In this document: positions 5,443-11,428 of the stretch, one piece after another | Numbering within the stretch: the stretch's first letter is position 1 | Layout of the letters: every line of letters begins with the position of its first letter | Origin: an uncultured Prevotella sp. | Lineage (GTDB): Bacteria > Bacteroidota > Bacteroidia > Bacteroidales > Bacteroidaceae | NCBI GenBank assembly: GCA_900557035.1 | Contig: USRA01000062.1 | Span: forward strand, 1-11,428 | Reading direction: 5' to 3' | DNA length: 11,428 bases | Notes under the pieces: model-generated | Told to the model about the DNA's origin: nothing | Seen by the model: the letters and a program-made list of their open reading frames with translations, nothing else | The model's database searches: none | Translations under genes and position numbers: made by a program

Positions 5443-7467
5443 TTATCTGATGATGGCTATTTTGCAGACGGTACCCTTTTCTCCGTTGCTGGTAGCGGTT
5501 TCCACCATATAGATTCCGCTAGCCACTTTTCTGCCTTTCAGGTCGCAGCCGTTCCAGGTATAGGTGCCGCCGTTGCTTCTGCCCTGATTTACCAGGGTTC
5601 CGCTGGTACTGACTATCTTCACATCCGCATCCAGCGACAGACCGGTAATGGTGATGAGTCCTGTATAGTCAGGCTTTACCGGGTTCGGATAAGCCCATAC
5701 ATTGTCTTGGGTCATCTCTTCGTTGGTGGCGGTAGCATCGCTCATATAGGAGCAGAGACCCTTGTTGGTTCCGATAAACACCTCACCGGTAGCATCGTTG
5801 ATGGTAATCGATTCGATGTTGTTCGACAGCAGCTTGCTGTTGGCTGCCGTGAAGTGATGAATCTGCTCCATATTGTCGGCGCTGATCAGATAGACACCGT
5901 TGTTGCTGGTACCAAACCATTTTCTGTTTGCCTGATCCACTGCCATGCAGGTAATATCCACACCGCCCAGCAGATAGTCGGCATAATTGGTACCGTCGTT
6001 TCTCGGCACTTTCACTTGGGTAAGCGTTGACTGTGTGTCATCCAGGATATGCGGAGTGATGTAGAAAGGTCCCTGATCGGTTCCTATCCACAGATTGTGC
6101 TCCAGGTCTTCCTCGATACATCTGATATAATAGAGATTAATTTCCGCACCATCCTGGTTGGTGAAGGGCTTGCTGAACATCTTCACCTCATCTGTTTCTG
6201 GCTGATAGCAGACGATGGCTGGAGTTTCATGATTGTCATTTACAAACCACAGCCTGCCCTGCCCGTCCTTCATCAGACCCCTCATCGCCGAAAGACTGTA
6301 GCCGTTCGCATTCAATGACTTCTGATCGTGGGCTATCCACTGGTTGTCTTTCATCTCGATGATGGAGCGGTGGGTAGCCTGGCTGTTGAGAATCCACAGC
6401 TTTCCGCTTTCATCCGATAGCAGACTATGCACCAGCACATAGTTGTTGTCCAATACCGTACCTCTATCCACGGCAGCTTCCAGGATACTGTTGTCCTTAT
6501 TATAATAATGTGTCAGTTTGCCGTCCGTAAACTCATAGAGTCCGGTTCTGCCCGAAGCAAACACGTGGTTCGGCTGGTGGATATCCGGTTCTACACAGTT
6601 GATATCCTGATACTGATAACCCGTTGTATTCCTGATGTCATCCTGATAGATAGTCCAGTTGTCCTGGTTCAGAACCTGGATGGTACCGGGACGGGTGGCA
6701 AGTGAAGTACCCGAAAGAAAGGCGCCGCCGCAGGTATAGAGCTGGTTGTGGATAAACTTCATATACCAGAAATGATTATACTTCGGACCTCCCGGCAGCA
6801 AGCTGCTTACGAGCTTCATCAGTTCGCTCTTGTCCTCTTTCTTGGGAGCGGTGTAAGCCCCCACTTTGCTCCATCGGTTTCTGTCGAGCAGGTTGTCAGA
6901 GAGGGCAGCGCGATAGGTACCTTCCTCCTTGCTGTAGGCATAGATCTTGTTATCCCTGATTTCGCACCAGTTCACCTTGAATCCCAGTGGATAAGTATCG
7001 CTGATTTCCCCATCCGCCATATTGAGCTTGATGATGCCCAGCCCATAGCACAGATAGGCGAATTTGCCATACATATAGATATCGTTGATGGTCTTGTCGC
7101 CCGTGATGGTGGCAGAATAGTAATCCGGCAGATTCTGCACGCTCCAGTTCTGGGTGTTCATCAGGTCGATGTTGGCATTGTTGTAAAGGATGAGCAGCCG
7201 CTTGGCAGTCTTGTTGTAAGCGATGTGCTGGATATCGCAGTCGTTCAGGAAGTCCATCTTGCTGAAGGTCTGAATGCTCTGGTCGTTTCTGTTGTAAGCA
7301 TAGAGATTGCTGGAAGCCTGCACGAATATCCAGTTGCCGGCTTCTTCTATTTCCTGCACTTCGCTGTACGCCATATAGGCTTTCCAGTCGCCGATGGCGG
7401 CGCTGCTCTGGAAAGTGGCAACCTGAAGAATCAGGAACGAGAGGAGTATCCATATTTTCTTTCTCAT
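5443..7467 (-). CDS. porZ: PorZ-like type IX secretion system surface protein
   Basis: This 674-residue protein resembles PorZ, which with PorU, PorV and PorQ forms the outer-membrane attachment complex of the type IX secretion system. In P. gingivalis PorZ binds anionic LPS and serves the sortase PorU. A signal peptide is evident (hydrophobic residues 5-18, cleavage probably after SSAA at 24). The mature N-terminus IGDWKAYMAYSEVQ begins a PorZ-type first beta-propeller. The second half carries regulator-propeller repeats: GRLWFVND (404-411), LWIGTDQG (459-466), KWFGTSNNGVY (516-526) and VFIGTNKGL (563-571). Residues 589-674 form a type IX C-terminal domain opening VWAYPNPV, with the GRKVASGIYMV signature near 647-657. 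It is about 100 residues shorter than I recall for the P. gingivalis protein. The ATG overlaps the stop of the preceding GT2 gene (ATGA), which indicates translational coupling. An alternative reading is an ordinary type IX cargo with two-component-type propellers, but the N-terminus favours PorZ. Confidence 0.82.
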   Translation of the reverse strand: MRKKIWILLSFLILQVATFQSSAAIGDWKAYMAYSEVQEIEEAGNWIFVQASSNLYAYNRNDQSIQTFSKMDFLNDCDIQHIAYNKTAKRLLILYNNANIDLMNTQNWSVQNLPDYYSATITGDKTINDIYMYGKFAYLCYGLGIIKLNMADGEISDTYPLGFKVNWCEIRDNKIYAYSKEEGTYRAALSDNLLDRNRWSKVGAYTAPKKEDKSELMKLVSSLLPGGPKYNHFWYMKFIHNQLYTCGGAFLSGTSLATRPGTIQVLNQDNWTIYQDDIRNTTGYQYQDINCVEPDIHQPNHVFASGRTGLYEFTDGKLTHYYNKDNSILEAAVDRGTVLDNNYVLVHSLLSDESGKLWILNSQATHRSIIEMKDNQWIAHDQKSLNANGYSLSAMRGLMKDGQGRLWFVNDNHETPAIVCYQPETDEVKMFSKPFTNQDGAEINLYYIRCIEEDLEHNLWIGTDQGPFYITPHILDDTQSTLTQVKVPRNDGTNYADYLLGGVDITCMAVDQANRKWFGTSNNGVYLISADNMEQIHHFTAANSKLLSNNIESITINDATGEVFIGTNKGLCSYMSDATATNEEMTQDNVWAYPNPVKPDYTGLITITGLSLDADVKIVSTSGTLVNQGRSNGGTYTWNGCDLKGRKVASGIYMVETATSNGEKGTVCKIAIIR

Positions 7468-8393
7468 ATATCTAAATGTATATAATATAATAACTTATAT
7501 ATATTAAACATAAAAATACTGGGTTTATTGCCTGTGAGCCTGGCTTTTATTGGCAGACTCAGCAGCGGAAAGAGATACTGGCAAGGTGGATAGAGATGCC
7601 AGCTTTTCAGCTTGTGGGCATAGTCGATGATTTTGGAATATCCTTGCAGCTCATTCCTGAACTGATAGAGGGTGCGCAGGCTTTCCTCTGTTTTATAGAG
7701 AAATGACATATTGCCTATAAAGTGTTCATAACCCAGTGGATTATCCACGTGAAGAATCGGTATGTGATTGTCTTTCAGATTCTTGCCCCAAAGTACATCT
7801 TCATATCCATAGTGGGAAAACCGTTCATCGAATGGGTGTTTCAGCATGATGCTTCTCTTTACGATAAAGTTGGAAGTGTGGAAGTCTGCATAGGGATGAG
7901 CCTGTCGCTGGAGATGATTTCCGTTCTGCGTGCCGGCTGATTCGAAAATGTATCGTAGGTTATATTTCTGTCGTTCTCTGGTTTCAGCATCCCGTTTTAT
8001 CTGATATCCTCCATAGACCACATCGCTTTCTTTTTCTTTTAGATAATTGGCAAGATACTGATGGCTGATTACGTTCATGTTGCTGTCGATAAAAAGCAGC
8101 CAGGGATATTTTGCCTCCTTTGCCAGAACATTCCGGATGGCAGCTCTGCCCACGTTCTCTTTTCTCTCGATGTAGCGGCAATGGGGAAGGGTGTTGATGA
8201 TACGGTTGCCTTCTATGGTTCTTTCATCTGTAGAACCATCATCGGCAACCATTATTTCGTATTCGAAAAGAGAGGATGAAGAGCGAGAATCAGAGGATGA
8301 ATACAATAACGATGCTTGAGCTTGCAGGGATTTTACAAGCTCAACGCATACATTATTATATGTAGGGATTAATATCGAAAGGGTATTGATCAT
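7464..8393 (-). CDS. GT2 family glycosyltransferase with serine-rich insert
   Basis: This 309-residue protein has the GT-A core LSILIPTYNN (5-14), VADDGSTD (49-56), ENVGRAAIRNVLA (79-91) and a later FDERFSHYGYEDVLWG (188-203). The last resembles the galactosyltransferase-like C-terminal motif (F-D-E-x-F...Y-G-x-E-D) of enzymes that act on cell-surface glycans. At the usual DxD metal site it reads FIDSNM (101-106), with Asn105 where a second Asp is common. A Ser-rich segment (SSSDSRSSSS, 32-41) sits between the first helix and the second strand and looks like a low-complexity insertion. Near 270-300 there is a short hydrophobic patch but no clear membrane span. It starts 3 nt after rdgB (TAAGGTATG) and its stop overlaps the porZ start by 4 nt, so it is embedded in the operon. 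Confidence 0.87.
   Translation of the reverse strand: MINTLSILIPTYNNVCVELVKSLQAQASLLYSSSDSRSSSSLFEYEIMVADDGSTDERTIEGNRIINTLPHCRYIERKENVGRAAIRNVLAKEAKYPWLLFIDSNMNVISHQYLANYLKEKESDVVYGGYQIKRDAETRERQKYNLRYIFESAGTQNGNHLQRQAHPYADFHTSNFIVKRSIMLKHPFDERFSHYGYEDVLWGKNLKDNHIPILHVDNPLGYEHFIGNMSFLYKTEESLRTLYQFRNELQGYSKIIDYAHKLKSWHLYPPCQYLFPLLSLPIKARLTGNKPSIFMFNIYKLLYYIHLDI
8271..8301 (-). repeat. Direct repeat in the serine-rich insert of a GT2 gene
   Basis: AGAGGATGAA occurs at 8271-8280 and again at 8292-8301, a step of 21 bp (seven codons). On the coding strand it encodes the SSS...SSSS insert at residues 32-41. It looks like an ancestral duplication within a low-complexity loop of the enzyme. The step keeps the reading frame. 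Confidence 0.6.
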
Positions 8394-8396
8394 ACC

Positions 8397-9008
8397 TTAT
8401 TTCTTTTTCAAGTACTCTGCCAGTTTAGCCACGGCTCTGGCTCTGTGGCTGATGCCGTTCTTGATTTCCTCACCCAGCTGGGCGAAACTCTGGTCGTAGC
8501 CTTCCGGAACGAAGATCGGGTCGTAGCCGAAACCTTCGGTACCCTGCTTTTCGGTAGCGATATGACCCTCTACGATACCATCAAACTGATGGATTTTCTT
8601 GATGCTGGTGCATCCGCAAGGGCAGACATCCTTCTTCTCGATGTAGCAGATTACGGTACGGAATCGAGCCTTTCTGTTCTCCTTTCCATCCAGTTCTCTG
8701 AGCAGTTTAGCCATGTTTGCCTCGCTGTCGTGGTCGGTGCCTTCAGCATAGCGGGCACTGTGAACACCCGGAGCGCCATCCAGCGCCTCCACTTCCAGAC
8801 CGGTATCATCGGCAAAGCAGCTCAGGTGATAATGGTCGTAAACATACTGCGCCTTCTGCAAGGCATTCTCCTCCAGTGTATTTCCTGTTTCAGGAATATC
8901 TACGTTGCATCCTATCTCCTTCAGCGAAACCACCTCGAAGTCGCTGCCCAGGATATCGCGTATCTCCTGGAGCTTATGCTGGTTGTTGGTTGCAAAAACG
9001 ATTTTCAT
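8397..9008 (-). CDS. rdgB: RdgB/HAM1 family non-canonical purine NTP pyrophosphatase
   Basis: This cytoplasmic enzyme (Ham1p-like, PF01725) hydrolyses ITP, dITP and XTP to monophosphates, keeping deaminated purines out of DNA and RNA. All family motifs are present in 203 residues: [12 protein letters not shown] (5-16), [13 protein letters not shown] (64-76) with the catalytic Asp expected at 67 or 68, [12 protein letters not shown] (78-89), [13 protein letters not shown] (158-170) and [10 protein letters not shown] (187-196). The length is normal. The unusual feature is a short insertion at 129-137 with CPCGC, between the strand ending CYIEKKDV and the GIVEGHI motif. Three closely spaced cysteines in a cytoplasmic enzyme could be a metal site or merely a local loop. 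It starts 11 nt after the YitT-family gene and ends 3 nt before a GT2 gene, so it is probably co-transcribed with both. Confidence 0.95.
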   Translation of the reverse strand: MKIVFATNNQHKLQEIRDILGSDFEVVSLKEIGCNVDIPETGNTLEENALQKAQYVYDHYHLSCFADDTGLEVEALDGAPGVHSARYAEGTDHDSEANMAKLLRELDGKENRKARFRTVICYIEKKDVCPCGCTSIKKIHQFDGIVEGHIATEKQGTEGFGYDPIFVPEGYDQSFAQLGEEIKNGISHRARAVAKLAEYLKKK

Positions 9009-9019
9009 TGTATTCTCAA

Positions 9020-9973
9020 TTATTTGATTTTCTTAATGTCTTTCTCCTTGATTTTCACTTTCATTTCATCAAATCCCTCGCCATACACACCGATGACGGC
9101 ACTCTGGCTGACAAAGGCATTCGGGTCGATGATCTTGACAATGCGGAAGATGGTGACGCTCTCGTTCTTCTTGGCAAGAATACAGAGCACCTTCATCTCG
9201 TCGCCGGTGTACCAGCCGTGGCCATCCAGAATCGTCACACCATGGTCCATCTGCGTACCGATGGCGTTGGCTATCTCCTGATACTTCTTGCTGAAGATCA
9301 TGAACTGCACACTCTCTCGCTTGGCATTCATCACATAGTCGAGCACCAGGTTCTCTATCACCATGGTACAGAGACCGAATACCACCTTTCTGATGGCATC
9401 TATCGCTGTGAAGTCCGGTTTCGCATTGAAAACGAAGAAGGAACTGCCCACGATGACGAGGTCCACGAAGATGAGCACTCGTCCCAGCGAGATATTATGG
9501 TATTTGTTCACGATGGCGGCGATGATATCCGTTCCTCCCGTACTTCCATTGTGCAGGAAGACGATGGCGAGCGACAAGCCTGTAAACAGGCAGCCGATGA
9601 TGAGCGACATGAAGTCCTGTCCCTCTCCCAGCACCTGCACCATTTCGCCATTTTCACTTATCATCAAGTCTTGCGCCAGCGCCAGGAATACGGAGAGCAT
9701 GATGATGGCGTAGATGGTCTTCACCATGAACTTGAATCCCAGAATCTTGAGGGCGGCAAGCAGCAGGGCGGCATTGATGAGAAAATACGACAAATAGATA
9801 GGTATTCCCGTACCATAGTAGATTACGGCTGCAATACCCGTTACGCCACCCGTTACTATCTGGTATGGAAGCAGGAAGATAGTCCATCCAAATGTGTAAA
9901 TCAACAGACCCAGTGTAATGTAGAAATAGTCCTTGATTTCATCCTTCACTTTTTGACTGATTGCTATTTGCAT
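9020..9973 (-). CDS. YitT family membrane protein with C-terminal DUF2179 domain
   Basis: This 317-residue inner-membrane protein combines the YitT_membrane domain (PF02588) with a cytoplasmic DUF2179 domain (PF10035). About five or six hydrophobic segments are visible between residues 15 and 215. The family glycine motifs are GGVTGIA (42-48) and GSTGGTDI (143-150). The soluble tail, from about 218, carries [14 protein letters not shown] (244-257) and [20 protein letters not shown] (282-301), typical of DUF2179. The substrate is unknown; transport of a small solute or ion is often assumed for the family. It lies 77 nt after leuS, separated by a stem-loop, and 11 nt before rdgB. The order leuS, YitT-family gene, rdgB is familiar to me from other Bacteroidota, though I cannot verify it here. 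Confidence 0.92.
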   Translation of the reverse strand: MQIAISQKVKDEIKDYFYITLGLLIYTFGWTIFLLPYQIVTGGVTGIAAVIYYGTGIPIYLSYFLINAALLLAALKILGFKFMVKTIYAIIMLSVFLALAQDLMISENGEMVQVLGEGQDFMSLIIGCLFTGLSLAIVFLHNGSTGGTDIIAAIVNKYHNISLGRVLIFVDLVIVGSSFFVFNAKPDFTAIDAIRKVVFGLCTMVIENLVLDYVMNAKRESVQFMIFSKKYQEIANAIGTQMDHGVTILDGHGWYTGDEMKVLCILAKKNESVTIFRIVKIIDPNAFVSQSAVIGVYGEGFDEMKVKIKEKDIKKIK

Positions 9974-9976
9974 AAT

Positions 9977-9985
9977 CTTTTCCTC
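9977..9985 (-). promoter_or_regulatory. Shine-Dalgarno-like site of the YitT-family gene
   Basis: On the minus strand GAGGAAAAG lies with its AGGA core 7 nt before the ATG at 9971-9973. This is one of the few clear ribosome-binding sequences in the window and supports the chosen start of the first gene in the operon. Confidence 0.6.
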
Positions 9986-9998
9986 GTATTTTAAAGCA

Positions 9999-10035
9999 CA
10001 GAAGGCCGCCCATTTTTAGATGAGACGACCTTCTG
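9999..10035 (-). terminator. 12-bp stem-loop after leuS, candidate terminator
   Basis: Arms 9999-10010 and 10024-10035 pair over 12 bp around a 13-nt loop. Two pairs are G-U in minus-strand RNA but A-C mismatches in plus-strand RNA, so the structure fits transcription in the leuS direction. It begins 15 nt past the leuS stop. The following sequence, TGCTTTAAAATACG, has only a short U-stretch, so termination may be partial and read-through into the operon is possible. I see no clear TAnnTTTG promoter between the hairpin and the YitT-family gene, which favours read-through or a non-consensus promoter. Confidence 0.6.
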
Positions 10036-10050
10036 TATATTATCAATAAA

Positions 10051-11428
10051 TTACTTTTTCAACACCACGTTGACGATCTTCTTTGGTACGATGATCACCT
10101 TCAATACGTTGAATCCCTCCAAGTACTTCTGACTCTTCTCGTCTGCCAATACCTGCTTCTGGATTTCCTCGTTAGGAGTATCCACAGGGAAAGTCATCTG
10201 GAAACGAGCTTTACCATTGAAGGAAATAGTGAGCTGCATATCGTTCTCCTTCAGATACTGCTCATCATACTTTGGCCATGCTGCATCGCATACGCTGCCC
10301 TGCTCGCCAAGTGCCTCCCACAACTCTTCTGCGATGTGTGGAGCGAATGGAGCAATGAGGATGACGAGATCTGTGAGCAGTTCCTTGTTGCGGCACTTCT
10401 GCTGACCGAGCTCGTTCACGGCAATCATGAAGGCTGAGATAGAAGTGTTGTAAGAGAACTTCTCGATATCCTCGCTTACCTTCTTGATGAGCTTGTGAAC
10501 GCTCTTCAGGCTCTCTGGCTTCGCTGCCTCGTCGGCTGAAGGAAGGAAGTTGTCGGTGCGGTTCTCGTAGAACAGACCCCAGAACTTCTTCAGGAAGCGG
10601 TGACAACCGTCGATACCATTGGTATCCCAAGGCTTGCTTGCCTCTACAGGACCCAGGAACATTTCGTAGAGACGCAGGGTATCAGCACCATATTTCTCGA
10701 CAATCATATCTGGATTCACCACGTTGAACATACTCTTACTCATCTTCTCGATAGCCCATCCGCAGATGTACTTGCCATCTTCCAGGATGAACTCAGCATT
10801 CTGATACTCAGGGCGCCAAGCCTTGAAAGCCTCGATATCCAATACATCGTTGCTTACGATGTTTACATCTACGTGGATAGGAGTTACGTCGTAATCCTTC
10901 TTCAGGTTCAAGCTTACGAATACAGGAGCCTTGTCATGGTCATCGCTGTTGATGCGGTAAACGAAGTTAGAGCGACCCTGGATCATACCCTGGTTCACCA
11001 GCTTCTGGAATGGCTCTTCCTTGCAGCTTACGCCCATGTCGAAGAGGAACTTGTTCCAGAAACGGGAGTAGATCAGGTGACCGGTAGCATGCTCGCAACC
11101 ACCTACGTAGAGATCCACGTTCTGCCAGTACTCATCAGCCTTCTTGCCTACGAGAGCCTCATCGTTGTGAGGATCCATGTAGCGCAGGTAGTAAGCAGAA
11201 GAACCTGCGAAACCTGGCATGGTGTTAAGCTCCAGTGGGAATACGGTCTTGTTATCTACGAGACTCTTGTCAACCACCTCTTTCTTCTCAGCATCCCACG
11301 CCCACTTCTTGGCTCTGCCCAATGGAGGCTCGCCAGTCTCTGTTGGCTTGTAGGTCTCAATCTCAGGCAATTGGAGTGGCAGGCACTCCTCTGGAACCAT
11401 CTGTGGCATTCCGTCCTTGTAATATACA
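10051..11428 (-). CDS. leuS: Leucyl-tRNA synthetase, 3' part (start beyond the window)
   Basis: This class I aminoacyl-tRNA synthetase charges tRNA-Leu with leucine. The window shows the C-terminal 459 codons; the frame is open to the right edge (reading VYYKDG before the first visible Met), so the N-terminal HIGH region and most of the editing domain are missing. Visible landmarks are [17 protein letters not shown] in the catalytic core, the [20 protein letters not shown] stretch, [16 protein letters not shown], and the KMSKS loop encoded at 10732-10746. The anticodon-binding helical domain follows (from about [20 protein letters not shown]) and then the C-terminal domain ending at TAA 10051-10053. 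A long segment lies between [10 protein letters not shown] and KMSKS, matching the insertion I associate with Bacteroidota LeuRS. No break or odd composition is visible in this part. Confidence 0.97.
   Translation of the reverse strand, partial: VYYKDGMPQMVPEECLPLQLPEIETYKPTETGEPPLGRAKKWAWDAEKKEVVDKSLVDNKTVFPLELNTMPGFAGSSAYYLRYMDPHNDEALVGKKADEYWQNVDLYVGGCEHATGHLIYSRFWNKFLFDMGVSCKEEPFQKLVNQGMIQGRSNFVYRINSDDHDKAPVFVSLNLKKDYDVTPIHVDVNIVSNDVLDIEAFKAWRPEYQNAEFILEDGKYICGWAIEKMSKSMFNVVNPDMIVEKYGADTLRLYEMFLGPVEASKPWDTNGIDGCHRFLKKFWGLFYENRTDNFLPSADEAAKPESLKSVHKLIKKVSEDIEKFSYNTSISAFMIAVNELGQQKCRNKELLTDLVILIAPFAPHIAEELWEALGEQGSVCDAAWPKYDEQYLKENDMQLTISFNGKARFQMTFPVDTPNEEIQKQVLADEKSQKYLEGFNVLKVIIVPKKIVNVVLKK

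Noticed and set aside
6748..7485. Plus-strand open frame of 245 codons opposite porZ
   Set aside because: It lies wholly antisense to a gene with a signal peptide, propeller repeats and a sorting domain. The composition is typical of an antisense shadow.
7468..7510. Possible porZ promoter with TACATTTA in the AT-rich end of the GT2 gene
   Set aside because: It lacks the final G of TAnnTTTG and has no TTTG at -33. The ATGA overlap indicates co-transcription instead.
8717..9994. Long plus-strand open frame of 425 codons opposite the YitT-family gene and rdgB
   Set aside because: The translation is His/Arg/Asp-rich with no family motif, and it lies antisense to two genes with clear motifs. It is a shadow frame.

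Overview
The window looks like a chromosomal segment of a Bacteroidota member, most likely Prevotellaceae and possibly close to the Prevotella/Segatella copri group. The evidence is a PorZ-like type IX secretion protein with a C-terminal sorting-type domain, a Bacteroidota-style promoter (TAnnTTTG -7 element), an AAA-ATPase/PD-(D/E)XK protein of a family much amplified in gut Bacteroidota, and mostly weak Shine-Dalgarno sequences. The genus is an inference from gene content; no rRNA or other typing marker is present. All nine protein genes lie on the minus strand, so transcription runs from high to low coordinates.

Layout in the direction of transcription: the 3' part of leucyl-tRNA synthetase (leuS, cut by the right edge), then a 77-bp gap holding a 12-bp stem-loop. 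Next comes a tightly packed run of seven genes: YitT-family membrane protein, RdgB/HAM1 nucleotide-pyrophosphatase, GT2 glycosyltransferase, porZ, GT2, GT2, and a GT-B (family 4-like) glycosyltransferase. The spacings are 11, 3, -4, 42, -46 and 49 nt, so this reads as one operon, closed by a stem-loop over the last stop codon. A 145-bp gap with a good Bacteroidota promoter then drives a separate AAA-ATPase/PD-(D/E)XK gene. The remaining ~350 bp at the left edge carry no convincing gene but hold two adjacent tandem arrays: a degenerate 22-bp repeat (about 4.5 units) and four 17-nt palindromes centred exactly 21 bp apart.

How the genes may work together: in Porphyromonas gingivalis PorZ belongs to the cell-surface attachment complex of the type IX system and handles the anionic LPS (A-LPS) joined to secreted cargo by the sortase PorU. 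Here porZ is flanked by four glycosyltransferase genes and translationally coupled to one of them. This suggests, without proving it, that the enzymes help build the surface glycan or LPS that PorZ handles. The leuS, yitT and rdgB end is housekeeping.

Points most worth a second look: the helically phased palindrome array downstream of the ATPase-nuclease gene, the 22-bp array beside it, the porZ/glycosyltransferase operon, and in-frame low-complexity or palindromic insertions in three of the four glycosyltransferase genes. I found no tRNA, rRNA, CRISPR array, transposase or recognisable riboswitch.
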